A stretch of 64,000 nucleotides of DNA from Clostridium sp. AT4 (GTDB taxonomy: Bacteria; Bacillota; Clostridia; Lachnospirales; Lachnospiraceae): positions 62,001 to 126,000 of the forward strand of contig NZ_LN999825.1 in NCBI RefSeq assembly GCF_001517625.2. The letters run 5' to 3'. Both the position numbers and the translations under genes were made by a program. The notes beneath the pieces were generated by a model. That model was not told where the DNA came from. It did not search any database and worked only from the letters and a program-made list of their open reading frames with translations. Shown piece after piece: positions 37,186 to 46,936 of the stretch (position 1 is its first letter; each line of letters begins with the position of its first letter).

Positions 37186-39690
37186 ATGAAGGTATGTATG
37201 AATGCCGGCAATGTAACAAAGAAGGGCTCTGTTTTCTGCATTTCCACCAACTGCATAGAAATCCGCCTTCTCTTTCTTACAGATCATATTCTGAGAATCA
37301 GAGCAGGATTTGATGGCGATTTTTGCGAAGAATCCTACAGTCTGGTAATGACTGCCTGGGAAGACAGAATGGACGGCTTTATGAAGCATTACAGAAAGCG
37401 TGTAGCACCGGCAGAAGCCGAACTGATTGAAGACAGCGCAGTGCAGGCTGTAATTCAGGGTAAAGAACTCAAGGTTGTGATTGAAAAGGATCCTTTCCGA
37501 ATCTGTGTATATGACCGTGAAGGCTCACAGATTCATGCGGATATCCCGGATCTTGCCTATCTGGAGGATTCAAACCACCGCCGGATCCATACAAGTGAGA
37601 TCAATGCTCAGGACTGCTTTTTTGGTTTCGGCGAAAAAAGCGGCGAATTTAATAAGGCTCAGAAATTTATGGTAATGAGCCCCGGAGACTCCATGGGATA
37701 TGACCCCAAAGAAACCGATTCCCTCTATAAGCACATTCCATTTTATATCAAATTAAACCCTGGCACAAAAAAGGCAGTCGGTTACTTCTATCACTGTACC
37801 TGGGAATGCGACTTTGATATGGGACGTGAAAAACGAAACTACTGGAAGCCCCACAGCCGTTTCCGTACAGATGGAGGCGATATTGACCTGTTCCTCATAG
37901 CCGGACCATCTATCAGCCAGATTGTCGAGCGCTACACAGATCTGACCGGAAAGTCTGCCCTGCTTCCCAAGTATGCCCTAGGATATCTGGGTTCTTCCAT
38001 GTACTATCCCGAACTGGAAGAAAACTGTGACGATGCCATCACGGAATTTATTGACACCACAAAAGAAGAAGGGATCCCTGTAGACGGCTTTCAGCTTTCT
38101 TCCGGTTACTGCGCCATCGAAACAGAGGAAGGAATCAAGCGCTGTGTGTTTACCTGGAACAAAAAACGCTTTAAAAATCCTAAAGATTTCTTTGCACAGA
38201 TGAAAAAACGAGGCGTCTGCGTATCTCCCAATGTAAAGCCGGGTATTTTGCTGGTACATCCCAGACTGGAAGAAATGAAAGCCAAAGGCATGTTTGTAAA
38301 AGCCAGCGACAGTGATCAGCCGGGTATCGGAACCTGGTGGGGCGGAAAAGGTATGTTTACAGACTTTACCAGCTCCTCTACCCGTGAAAACTGGAAAATG
38401 ATGTTAAAAGAAAATGTGTTAGACTATGGTACAAGCTCCATCTGGAATGATAACTGCGAATATGATTCCATGGTAGATAAGGACTGCCGGGTATCCTTTG
38501 AGGGAAAAGGCGCTACCATCGGTCAGTTAAAATCTGTTATGTCCAATATTATGTGCCATATCACAGATGAAGCAATCCATGAAACCTTTGAAAACACACG
38601 GCCCTATATCGTATGCCGTTCCGGCCATTGCGGAATTCAGAAATACGCCCAGACCTGGGCAGGCGATAACCTGACCTGCTGGGATTCCCTGAAATACAAT
38701 ATTGCAACCATACTTGGAATGGGACTCTCCGGTGTAGCCAATCAGGGATGCGATATCGGAGGCTTCTTTGGCCCTGCTCCGGAAGCCGAGCTTCTAGTCC
38801 GCTGGATCCAGAATGGTATTTTCCAGCCCCGTTTCTCCATCCATTCTACCAATACGGATAACACCGTTACCGAACCCTGGATGTACAGCGGCTGTACCGG
38901 CTACATCCGCAGCGCAATTCTGCTACGTTACCGCCTGTTCCCCTATCTGTATTCTCTGATGGAGCGGGCCCATACCACAGGACTTCCGATTATGGAACCC
39001 ATGTGCTACGCCTTCCAGAATGATCCTGCCTGCTATGAGGACGGAATTAACTTTATGTTCGGTGATTCTCTTCTGGTAGCAAATGTAGTGGAAAAGGGCG
39101 CAAAAATCCGCAGCGTCTATCTCCCCGAAGGAAGCGCCTTCTATGACTTCTATACAAGAGAAGTATATGAGGGCGGACAGACCATCGAATTCCCTGTAAA
39201 TCTGGGAAGCATTCCTCTGTTTGTGCGAAGCGGCGCCTTGATCCCCATGGCATCAAACCAGATGATGAATCTGATGAATGAAACAGTCACAGGACTTACC
39301 ATCCTGTGTGCGCCTGACAAAGACGGTTCCTTTATACTTTATGAAGATGACGGCGTATCCATGGATTATGAGAAAGGGCTATACTTAAAAACCGTTATCA
39401 CCATGACTGCAGGCGAACGTACTGTCATTGGCTTTAAACAGGAAGGAAGCTTTGAAACCTCCGTTGAGACCATCGCTCTGGATATGATCCACCGTGAGAA
39501 AGCCCCTTACTGGGTAAGCGTTAATGGAGAAATACTCCCACATTTCCTTCACCGTCGTAAATTTGAGGAGGCTGGCTGCGGCTGGTATTACAGCCAGACT
39601 CTGAAATCCGTTCAGATTAAATATAATAACCCCAAAAAGGATCATCAGGTTCTTGTTTCCTTTGAGCAATTCGATCTGATCGGTATGTAA
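37186..39690 (+). CDS. glycoside hydrolase family 31 alpha-glycosidase
   Basis: 834 residues, cytoplasmic (no signal peptide). GH31 order: N-terminal beta-sandwich with CFFGFGEKSGEFNKA, (beta/alpha)8 barrel with PKYALGYLGSSMYY, nucleophile Asp in SSIWNDNCEYD, and AQTWAGDNLTCWDSLKYNI with the acid/base Asp, then GCDIGGFFG and FQPRFSIHS. The C-terminal DUF5110-type sheet follows. The WNDNCEYD version is not the WxDMNE of common alpha-glucosidases, so the substrate is probably unusual. AGGAGG precedes the ATG at 37186; an upstream in-frame start at 37009 is rejected because it covers the promoter. First gene of an operon with a TRAP transporter. Confidence 0.9.
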   Translation: MKVCMNAGNVTKKGSVFCISTNCIEIRLLFLTDHILRIRAGFDGDFCEESYSLVMTAWEDRMDGFMKHYRKRVAPAEAELIEDSAVQAVIQGKELKVVIEKDPFRICVYDREGSQIHADIPDLAYLEDSNHRRIHTSEINAQDCFFGFGEKSGEFNKAQKFMVMSPGDSMGYDPKETDSLYKHIPFYIKLNPGTKKAVGYFYHCTWECDFDMGREKRNYWKPHSRFRTDGGDIDLFLIAGPSISQIVERYTDLTGKSALLPKYALGYLGSSMYYPELEENCDDAITEFIDTTKEEGIPVDGFQLSSGYCAIETEEGIKRCVFTWNKKRFKNPKDFFAQMKKRGVCVSPNVKPGILLVHPRLEEMKAKGMFVKASDSDQPGIGTWWGGKGMFTDFTSSSTRENWKMMLKENVLDYGTSSIWNDNCEYDSMVDKDCRVSFEGKGATIGQLKSVMSNIMCHITDEAIHETFENTRPYIVCRSGHCGIQKYAQTWAGDNLTCWDSLKYNIATILGMGLSGVANQGCDIGGFFGPAPEAELLVRWIQNGIFQPRFSIHSTNTDNTVTEPWMYSGCTGYIRSAILLRYRLFPYLYSLMERAHTTGLPIMEPMCYAFQNDPACYEDGINFMFGDSLLVANVVEKGAKIRSVYLPEGSAFYDFYTREVYEGGQTIEFPVNLGSIPLFVRSGALIPMASNQMMNLMNETVTGLTILCAPDKDGSFILYEDDGVSMDYEKGLYLKTVITMTAGERTVIGFKQEGSFETSVETIALDMIHREKAPYWVSVNGEILPHFLHRRKFEEAGCGWYYSQTLKSVQIKYNNPKKDHQVLVSFEQFDLIGM

Positions 39691-39751
39691 GCTTACAATT
39701 GCAGCCAAAAACTGCAGATCACTATTTTTAAGTATGAAAGGAGTAACTAGT

Positions 39752-40774
39752 GTGAAGAAACTTGCAGCAATCAGCGCCGCTCTGGTTATTGCAGCAGCCG
39801 GGCTTTCTGGCTGTGCTTCCCAGAGCGCTGCTTCCAGCGCAGAGGCTACCAGAGAAAATCCTATGATCCTTTCTCTGGCTCATGGGCTCAGCGAAACTCA
39901 TACCGTACATATTGCCATGACGGAATTTGCACAAAATGTAGAAGAACTCACAGATGGAAGAATTCAGGTTCAGATTTTTCCAAACGGCCAGCTTGGTTCT
40001 GAGAACGAAAATATGGAGCAGCTGATGGCCGGCGTTATTTCTATGACAAAAGTCTCAGCCCCCGGACTGGCAACCTACAATGAAGCGTATCATACCTTTG
40101 GGCTGCCGTATATCTTTGACAGTACCGATGATTTTTACCACAAAATGGATTCCCGTCCCATGCAGGACTTTTTCCTTTCCACAGAGAATGACGGCTTTGT
40201 AACCTTAACCTACTACACCTCCGGCGCACGTTCTTTCTATACAAAGGATAAGGCAATCCGCACTCCTGAAGATTTAAAAGGCCTGAAAATCCGTGTACAG
40301 GATATGAAATCCCAAACCGATATGCTAAAAGCCTTAGGTGGTATTCCTGTGGCGATGTCCTATGGAGATGTGTACACCTCTCTTCAAACCGGTATTATTG
40401 ACGGAACAGAAAATAACGAAACAGCCCTCACCACCGGAAAGCACGGAGAAATCTGTAAAGTATTTTCCTCCGACCAGCATGCCATGATTCCGGATGTTAT
40501 GGTTATGAGCTCCAAAGTATGGAAGTCCATTACTCCCGAGGATCAGCAGATTATTCTGGAGGCAGCCAGAAAATCCACAGACAGCCATAAAATTGCATGG
40601 AACACAGCGATTGAAGAAGCAAAAAAAGAGGCGTCCGAAACCATGGATGTCACCTTTGTTGAGGATGTGGATAAAGAGGCGTTTCGTCAGGCTACTGCAG
40701 GTATGATTTCCGATTACTGCAGTCAGTATCCCGGTGTACAGACCCTGCTTGACATTATCAATTCAGCAGAATAG
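39752..40774 (+). CDS. TRAP transporter solute-binding lipoprotein (DctP family)
   Basis: 340 residues. Signal peptide with lipobox AAAGLSGCASQ (Cys about residue 21), so anchored outside the membrane. DctP features follow: SLAHGLSETHTVHIAMTEFA, IFPNGQLGSENENMEQLMAG and the Arg-containing LKGLKIRVQDMKSQ that grips the carboxylate of the ligand. The GTG at 39752 is preferred, with AAAGGAG 8 bases upstream; the in-frame ATG at 39734 precedes that site. Binds an acidic solute, by family knowledge. Confidence 0.92.
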   Translation: MKKLAAISAALVIAAAGLSGCASQSAASSAEATRENPMILSLAHGLSETHTVHIAMTEFAQNVEELTDGRIQVQIFPNGQLGSENENMEQLMAGVISMTKVSAPGLATYNEAYHTFGLPYIFDSTDDFYHKMDSRPMQDFFLSTENDGFVTLTYYTSGARSFYTKDKAIRTPEDLKGLKIRVQDMKSQTDMLKALGGIPVAMSYGDVYTSLQTGIIDGTENNETALTTGKHGEICKVFSSDQHAMIPDVMVMSSKVWKSITPEDQQIILEAARKSTDSHKIAWNTAIEEAKKEASETMDVTFVEDVDKEAFRQATAGMISDYCSQYPGVQTLLDIINSAE

Positions 40775-40784
40775 GAGAGGCTAT

Positions 40785-41288
40785 ATGAGAGAATTTTTAA
40801 CATCTGTAAAAAAATGGATGACTTTTCTTTTGTCCAGAATTGCAACACTTCTTCTTTCCGTAATGACGTTTTTAGTACTGTATCAGGTATTTACACGTTA
40901 TGTCTTAAACAGCCCTGCCGCATTTACGGAGGAGCTGGTACGTTATTCCCTGATCTGGACCGGATTTATCGGCGCTGCCTATGCATTCAGTACAAGGGAG
41001 CATATGTCGCTTGTGCTCCTTCAGGAAAGCTTAAAGCCAGAAGGCCGCCGGATCCTTATGATCTGCATTGACACCCTGATTCTTATATTTGCCATTTTTA
41101 TTATCACCATCGGCGGTTTTAAGCTGGCCATGAGCGCCCAGAAGGTTTATTCTGCCCTTCTTGGCATTCCAAGAAGTCTGGTTTATGCAATGGCTCCTGT
41201 TTCAGGTATTTTTATCATTATTGCACAGCTCATCAATCTTTATGAGGATGTGACAGGTATTAAAATTGAAGGAGAAAATGAGTCATGA
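40785..41288 (+). CDS. TRAP transporter small membrane subunit (DctQ family)
   Basis: 167 residues, four membrane segments. FTRYVLNSPAAFTEELVRYSLIW is the DctQ signature. Start MREFLTSVKKW at 40785 with TAGGAGAGG upstream, 10 bases after the dctP stop. Its stop overlaps the ATG of the dctM gene (ATGA). Confidence 0.92.
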   Translation: MREFLTSVKKWMTFLLSRIATLLLSVMTFLVLYQVFTRYVLNSPAAFTEELVRYSLIWTGFIGAAYAFSTREHMSLVLLQESLKPEGRRILMICIDTLILIFAIFIITIGGFKLAMSAQKVYSALLGIPRSLVYAMAPVSGIFIIIAQLINLYEDVTGIKIEGENES

Positions 41289-42586
41289 GTATTGGTATTA
41301 CAACGGCCGTCCTGTTTGCGGTATTTGCAGCCCTTCTTTTCCTTGGCTGTCCCATTTCCGTAGGCATTGTAATTTCTTCTATTGTTGCTGCGGTATCCTC
41401 CCTCTCCTGGGATCAGATTACCTTTATCACCATGCAAAAAATGAACAGCGGTGTGGAAAGCTTTTCCCTTCTTGCAATCCCGCTGTTTATCCTGGCAGGA
41501 AACATAATGAACAACGGTGGTATTGCCAAACGCCTTGTAAACTTCGCTCAGCTTTTTGTAGGCTGGTGTCCCGGCTCTCTGGCTTTAGCTAATATTGTAG
41601 GCAATATGCTCTTTGGAGCGCTTTCCGGTTCCTCTGTTGCCGCAGCTTCTGCCATGGGAGGCTGCATCTACCCGATCCAGAAGGAAGAGGGCTATGATCC
41701 AGCCTTTGCAACGGCAGCTAATATTGCTTCCGCACCTACCGGTCTTCTGATTCCGCCAACCAGCGCATTTATCGTATATTCCACGGTTGCAGGCGGAGTA
41801 TCTATTTCCACACTGTTTATGGCCGGTTATGTTCCAGGACTTCTCATGGGGCTTGGTTCTATGGTTGTAGCTTTTTTGTATGCAAAAAAACATAAGTATC
41901 CAACCTCAGGCTTTCCATCCATGCAGACTGCAGTAAAGGTTACTCTGGAGGCTCTTCCCAGCCTTCTGCTGATTATCATCGTAATTGGCGGTATTGTAAG
42001 TGGTATCTTTACAGCAACTGAGGGGGCAGGTATTTCCGTACTGTACTGCCTGATTCTTTCTCTCTGCTACAAAAGCATTAACTTTAAGAGTTTTTCTAAA
42101 ATCCTGGTAAGCAGTGCCTGCACCAGCGGCATTATCCTGTTCCTGATCTCCGCCTCCTCAGCTATGTCCTTTGTAATGGCATATTCAGGAATCCCGGCAG
42201 CCATCAGTACGGCTATTATGTCTGTTTCTTCTAACAAATATGTGATCCTGCTGCTGATGAATGTAATTCTGCTGGTAATTGGTATGTTTATGGATATTAC
42301 TCCTGCAATCCTGATCTTCACACCGATTTTCCTTCCTATTGCAGAAAACCTTGGAATGAGCAATATCCAGTTCGGTGTTATGCTGATTTTTAATATGTGT
42401 ATGGGAAATATAACGCCGCCTGTAGGATCTGTCCTTTTCGTAGGCTGCGGTATCAGCAAAATCAGCATTGAACAGGTAGCAAAAACTTTACTACCTTACT
42501 TTATTGTACTTTTTATCCTTCTGCTGGCAGTTACCTATATCCCTGTACTTTCTCTGGGCTTACCCTCTCTGATGGGGCTGCTCTAA
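41285..42586 (+). CDS. TRAP transporter large membrane subunit (DctM family)
   Basis: 433 residues, about eleven membrane segments; LLAIPLFILAGNIMNNGGIA and GNMLFGALSGSSVAAASAMG are DctM hallmarks, and GNITPPVGSVLF near the end is the second hairpin-loop motif. It forms the Na+-driven transport channel with DctQ. Its stop codon overlaps by 4 bases the stop of nrdA on the other strand. Confidence 0.94.
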   Translation: MSIGITTAVLFAVFAALLFLGCPISVGIVISSIVAAVSSLSWDQITFITMQKMNSGVESFSLLAIPLFILAGNIMNNGGIAKRLVNFAQLFVGWCPGSLALANIVGNMLFGALSGSSVAAASAMGGCIYPIQKEEGYDPAFATAANIASAPTGLLIPPTSAFIVYSTVAGGVSISTLFMAGYVPGLLMGLGSMVVAFLYAKKHKYPTSGFPSMQTAVKVTLEALPSLLLIIIVIGGIVSGIFTATEGAGISVLYCLILSLCYKSINFKSFSKILVSSACTSGIILFLISASSAMSFVMAYSGIPAAISTAIMSVSSNKYVILLLMNVILLVIGMFMDITPAILIFTPIFLPIAENLGMSNIQFGVMLIFNMCMGNITPPVGSVLFVGCGISKISIEQVAKTLLPYFIVLFILLLAVTYIPVLSLGLPSLMGLL

Positions 42587-42596
42587 GAAGAGCAGC
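42577..42596. terminator. hairpin across the dctM/nrdA stop codons
   Basis: GCTGCTCT (42577-42584) and AGAGCAGC (42589-42596) make a perfect 8-bp stem with a 4-base loop, containing both stop codons. No T run, so it may only weakly terminate. Confidence 0.45.
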
Positions 42597-44832
42597 TCTC
42601 ACATTCCTCCACCTCTAAGGACTTGGAGCGGACATAGTAAATCGTCTTTACGCCTTCTTCCCAGGCCTGGATATACAGGTTTAAAACCTTGCGGAAGGTA
42701 TAGCTGTTGGTGATATACAGGTTCATGCTCTGAGCCTGGTCGATATGGCGCTGGCGGATGCCGCAGGCTTTTATGCTCCAGCTCTGATCTAACAGATGGG
42801 CATTTTTATAATACCAGTATGATTCGGGAGTCAGCTCCGGGGCCACCCTTGGGAGCATGGCTCCCTTTTTTTCTTCCAGATAGAAGCGGTGCATAATGGG
42901 GTCAATACCGGCTGTGGTTCCCGAAAGGATACTGGTTGAGCTGGTAGGAGCAATGGCTAAAAGATATGCATTCCGCATTCCCTGGGCTGCCTTTGCGGCA
43001 ATCTGTTTCCATCGGCTTCCCGTATAGCCCCGTCTGGAAAAATAGGTTCCGGTCTGCCAGCCGCTGCCCTCAAACAGAGGATAGCTTCCCTTTTCCTTTC
43101 CCAGATCCGCACTGGCCTCGATGGCAGCCTGGCTGATCCGTTCAAAAAGCCTGTCCACAAACAGAAGGTGCTCCCGGCTCTCCCATTTAATCCTCCGCTT
43201 TGCCAGCATATGGTGATAGCCGGAAACTCCCAGCCCGATGCTTCTGTATGCATGGTTTGTAAGCTCTGCATAGGGAAGAGGATAAAAATTAAGGCCAATT
43301 ACATTGTCCAATGCCCGGACTGCGGTCCACACGGTATCCTCTAACACGCCATCCTCCTCCAAAGGAATATTTCCCAGAGAAAGGCTCGCCAGATTACACA
43401 CCACAAAATCCCCCGGACGCACCCTGGTAACAACCACAGGATCGCCGTCCTCAGTCTCTACCGTCTGGCTGACGGTTTCCATGGGAGACATATTCTGCGC
43501 AATTTCCGTACAGAGATTGGAGCAGTAAATCATTCCTTTATGGCTGTTGGGATTGGCCCGGTTTACAATGTCCCGGTTAAAGGCAAAGGGCGTTCCCGTT
43601 TCCACCGCAGATTTGATAATCAGACGCACCAGCTCCTTTACCGTCACCGTTCTGCGGCTTAACCGGGAATCTGCCACACATTCCTCATAGCGCGTTTCCC
43701 ATTCTTCCCCAAAATAATCTTCCAGAAAATAGCCCTTTACCTCATGGATCTCATGGGGGCAGAACAGATGCCAGGGAGCATCCAGATTTTCCTTTGCCAG
43801 TCTCCAAAACCGATCCGGATAACATACAGCCGGAAAAATATCATGCGCCTTCATCCGATCGTCGCCGTTATTGGTGCGGAGCTGAAGAAATTCCGGCAGA
43901 TCCCTATGCCATGCATCCAGATATACGGCGGCGGCTCCCTGGCGCATCCCCAGCTGATCTACGGCTACTGCTGTATCATTTACAAGACGGATCCAGCGGA
44001 TCACACCTCCGGCCGCACCTTCAAAGCCCCGGATGCTGCTTCCGGCCGCGCGTACCTTTCCGAAATACAGTCCCATGCCGCCGCCGAATTTGCTGACGCG
44101 GGCAAAATTGTCAATGCTTCTGTAAATTCCCTCCAGACTGTCGGAAACCGTATCAATAAAGCAGCTGGAAAGCTGATGGTAAGGCTTTCTTGCATTGGAA
44201 AGCGTAGGGGTAGCCATAGTCACATACATCCGGCTGAGCATATCATAAAACTTTCTCACCCAGTACAGGCGGTCTTTTTTCTCTTCCATGGCAAGATGGA
44301 GGGCAATTCCCAAAAACATCTCCTGAGGCGTTTCTAACGGCTCCTGACGGCGGCTTCGGATCACATAGCGTTTAAGCAGCAGATCCAGTCCGGAATAGGT
44401 AAACAGATGATCCCTTTCCGGACATAAAAACGTCTCCGCCTCCTGTATCTCCTCCTTTGTATAGTGTTCCAAAATGTATTCCCCATAGAGTTTTTCCTCT
44501 GTCAGATAACAAAGCTTGCTGTAAAAATCCGTGATTCCCAGCACTTTAAGCCGTCCTGACAGCTCCCGCCTGAAGGATGCTCCCAAAAGCCTGGCTGCGA
44601 TCAGCTCCCACTTTGGAGACTGCGCGCTGGTAAGCTCCACTGCCGCTTTTACGAGAGCCGCCCAAAGCTCCGGCTCTTCCATTCCCGGTCTGGCAAAACT
44701 GCGGAATTTTTCCTCCAGAAACTCAAGACTGTACGCTTCATCCGTAAAATCAGAACATGTTCCCTCTAAAACGGTTCTTAAGAGCACCTGAAGCTCTGCA
44801 TCCTCCTTAAAAATCTGCATTATCATTTCCAT
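42583..44832 (-). CDS. nrdA: class I ribonucleoside-diphosphate reductase, alpha subunit
   Basis: 749 residues; reduces NDPs to dNDPs. The catalytic Cys lies in CSNLCTEIAQN (N-x-C-x-E), the first redox Cys in LSSCFIDTVSDSL, the radical-path tyrosines in KTIYYVRSKS and the C-terminal redox pair in EECESC. The dimer and specificity loop follows SKFGGGMGLYFGKVRA. There is no clear N-terminal ATP cone, so overall activity may not be controlled by dATP through one. Start has AAAGGA 8 bases upstream. It lies 18 bases after nrdB. Confidence 0.95.
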   Translation of the reverse strand: MEMIMQIFKEDAELQVLLRTVLEGTCSDFTDEAYSLEFLEEKFRSFARPGMEEPELWAALVKAAVELTSAQSPKWELIAARLLGASFRRELSGRLKVLGITDFYSKLCYLTEEKLYGEYILEHYTKEEIQEAETFLCPERDHLFTYSGLDLLLKRYVIRSRRQEPLETPQEMFLGIALHLAMEEKKDRLYWVRKFYDMLSRMYVTMATPTLSNARKPYHQLSSCFIDTVSDSLEGIYRSIDNFARVSKFGGGMGLYFGKVRAAGSSIRGFEGAAGGVIRWIRLVNDTAVAVDQLGMRQGAAAVYLDAWHRDLPEFLQLRTNNGDDRMKAHDIFPAVCYPDRFWRLAKENLDAPWHLFCPHEIHEVKGYFLEDYFGEEWETRYEECVADSRLSRRTVTVKELVRLIIKSAVETGTPFAFNRDIVNRANPNSHKGMIYCSNLCTEIAQNMSPMETVSQTVETEDGDPVVVTRVRPGDFVVCNLASLSLGNIPLEEDGVLEDTVWTAVRALDNVIGLNFYPLPYAELTNHAYRSIGLGVSGYHHMLAKRRIKWESREHLLFVDRLFERISQAAIEASADLGKEKGSYPLFEGSGWQTGTYFSRRGYTGSRWKQIAAKAAQGMRNAYLLAIAPTSSTSILSGTTAGIDPIMHRFYLEEKKGAMLPRVAPELTPESYWYYKNAHLLDQSWSIKACGIRQRHIDQAQSMNLYITNSYTFRKVLNLYIQAWEEGVKTIYYVRSKSLEVEECESCSS

Positions 44833-44850
44833 ATATTATATCCTTTTCTT

Positions 44851-45894
44851 TTATAAATCATCAATCAGGGCCGTGCTCTTGGCATAAGCGGTGCTCCGGG
44901 CCTCAAAAAAATCCGTCTTTACCAGATTTGCATTGGAATACTGGCTGACCCAGGCCATATTTTCCGGCTCCTTTTCAAATCCTTCATAGACAGGGTCAAA
45001 ACCCAGGCTCACCCAGCGGAGATTTCCCAGATAATAAATATAATCCCGGATCATTTCGGCTGTGAGGCCGGAAATACGATCCCCGATCACATATTCCCCC
45101 CACAGGATTTCCTGGCGGACGCCCTCCATCAGAAGTTCCTTCATCATTTTCACATTTTCGTCTGTAAACAGCTCCGGACGTTCCTGCTTTAATTCCCGGA
45201 TCATGTTTCTGAACAGCCACAGATGGGTATTTTCATCCCGATTGATATAACGGATCTCCTGCGCAGAACCGGGCATCTTTCCATTGCGGCTCAAATTGTA
45301 AAAGAACATGAATCCGGAGTAAAAATAGATTCCTTCCAGAATATAATTTGCCATCAGGACGCGCAGAAAGGCCTCAGGGCTTTTATTTTCCTGAAATCCA
45401 TTGTAGCATTCCCCGATAAAGGTATTGCGTCTTAAAAGATGCTCATCTGTCTTCCACTGGTACAAAATAGCGTCACGCTCAATGGGACTGCAGATCGTAT
45501 CCAGCATATAGCTGTAGCTCTGGCTGTGGATACATTCCTGAAAGGTCTGTATATTCAGACAAAGGTTAATCTCATTTGCAGTAATGTATTCTCCAATATT
45601 GGGAAGATTGGCTGTCTGGATGGAATCCAAAAACACCAGAAAGCTTAAAATCTTATCATAGGCGGCCCGTTCCGCAGGGGCCAGCTTCGGATAATCCTTC
45701 TTATCCTGTCCCAGACTGATTTCCTCTGGAATCCAGAAATTATTCATGGCCTGACGGTACCAGTCCTTGACCCAGGTATAGCGCATATTGTTAAAATCAT
45801 TCAGATTTGTGGTATTTCCCCCGATCATGCGTCTTGCATTAAGACTGGTATCGCCCTGGGGATTAAAAAGCGGCTTTTTCGTAAGCTGATCCAT
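44851..45894 (-). CDS. nrdB: class I ribonucleoside-diphosphate reductase, beta subunit
   Basis: 347 residues; holds the di-metal site and radical that starts the alpha-subunit reaction. Metal ligands: Asp in FLDSIQTAN, Glu and His in QECIHSQSYSY (E-x-x-H with Tyr at H+4, the radical tyrosine position), Glu in LEGIYFYSG and E/H in NRDENTHLW. The Tyr is present, so this is a conventional tyrosyl type by sequence. Start MDQLTKKPLF at 45894 has AAAGGA 6 bases before it. First gene of the nrdB-nrdA unit. No nrdI is next to it. Confidence 0.95.
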   Translation of the reverse strand: MDQLTKKPLFNPQGDTSLNARRMIGGNTTNLNDFNNMRYTWVKDWYRQAMNNFWIPEEISLGQDKKDYPKLAPAERAAYDKILSFLVFLDSIQTANLPNIGEYITANEINLCLNIQTFQECIHSQSYSYMLDTICSPIERDAILYQWKTDEHLLRRNTFIGECYNGFQENKSPEAFLRVLMANYILEGIYFYSGFMFFYNLSRNGKMPGSAQEIRYINRDENTHLWLFRNMIRELKQERPELFTDENVKMMKELLMEGVRQEILWGEYVIGDRISGLTAEMIRDYIYYLGNLRWVSLGFDPVYEGFEKEPENMAWVSQYSNANLVKTDFFEARSTAYAKSTALIDDL

Positions 45895-45920
45895 GGATGT
45901 TCCTTTCATTTTTTAATATC

Positions 45921-45949
45921 ATATTTATTATCTTAACATGGACTGTCAA
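45921..45949 (-). promoter_or_regulatory. probable nrdBA promoter
   Basis: Minus strand TTGACA (45944-45949), 17 bases, AAATAT (45921-45926). The -35 is perfect, the -10 weak. I see no NrdR box pair nearby. Confidence 0.45.
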
Positions 45950-45992
45950 TATATCCTCTTTTTGAATTCCCTGCGTTTCCTGAAAAAAACAC

Positions 45993-46021
45993 TGGCAATC
46001 TCTATGAAAGTAGGCTATAAT
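45993..46021 (+). promoter_or_regulatory. promoter of the DUF3881 gene
   Basis: TATAAT (46016-46021) with TGGCAA 17 bases upstream; the ATG is 34 bases further on. Confidence 0.55.
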
Positions 46022-46055
46022 GGGCTGAATGGTTTTTCAGAAAGAGGGTGACATT

Positions 46056-46934
46056 ATGCACAAATATATGCGAACCATCGGATTCAGCCAGTATACCTCC
46101 CGCCAGGATCTGGATAAGCTTTTAAAAAAGCTTGTAAAGGACGCTTCCAAATCTGATATTTTAAAAGAATCTGACGGAGAAATGTTCTGCGAACTGCGGG
46201 CACAGACCGCTCCCGGCATGGGCGTTGCCATCGCCGGACGTTTAAGCCAGAGAGGAATCTTTAAGCAGGAATACTATTTCCCATATGTAGAAAGCAGCCA
46301 GGTCACATCCACCGCGGACTGCTCGATCCAGCGCCATACGGAGCGTGAAACCTTTGCAGGCCTTTTAGATGAATACCGGGTAGGGATTTCTCTGATCTTT
46401 TATATGGAAAATTCGATGGAATACCGCCTGCGCCTTAAAAACAGCCAGCCGGTCTTTCCAAAGAGCGCTTCGCTCTCGGCTCTGTCCATTCATGGAAAAA
46501 TCCTTCTTCCGGTCCAGAAGACACCCCAGCAGACGGAAGACCGAAAAAAAGCGGCCAGCAAACGCAGCCGTCTCATCGAAGCCGCCAAACGGGGCGATGA
46601 AGAGGCCATCGAAACACTGACCGTAGAAGATATTGATCTTTTCTCCTCTGTATCACGCCGTGTGGCAAGAGAGGATATTTATTCCATTGTAGACACCTGC
46701 TTTATGCCCTCCGGCATTGAGTGTGACCAGTATTCTGTCATTGGAAATATTTTATCTGTGGACCGCAGGATCAACCGCATTACCGGAGAAGAAATCTTTC
46801 TTCTGGGCCTGGAATGCAACGACCTGCTCTTTACAGCTGCAATCAACGCTGCCGATCTCTTAGGAGAGCCTGTTCCCGGACGCCGTTTTAAGGGCCAGGT
46901 ATGGATACAGGGAAATGTATGCTTTGAAGCCTAG
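46056..46934 (+). CDS. DUF3881-family protein
   Basis: 292 residues, starting MHKYMRTIGFSQYTSRQDLD, a beginning typical of this family in Lachnospiraceae. No membrane segment. The middle has a basic KKAASKRSRLIEAAKRGDEEA helix, and the C-terminal half (SGIECDQYSVIGNI and following) is beta-rich. AAAGAGGGTG lies before the ATG. Function unknown; it stands alone and ends 2 bases before the yaaA stop codon. Confidence 0.82.
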   Translation: MHKYMRTIGFSQYTSRQDLDKLLKKLVKDASKSDILKESDGEMFCELRAQTAPGMGVAIAGRLSQRGIFKQEYYFPYVESSQVTSTADCSIQRHTERETFAGLLDEYRVGISLIFYMENSMEYRLRLKNSQPVFPKSASLSALSIHGKILLPVQKTPQQTEDRKKAASKRSRLIEAAKRGDEEAIETLTVEDIDLFSSVSRRVAREDIYSIVDTCFMPSGIECDQYSVIGNILSVDRRINRITGEEIFLLGLECNDLLFTAAINAADLLGEPVPGRRFKGQVWIQGNVCFEA

Positions 46935-46936
46935 TT

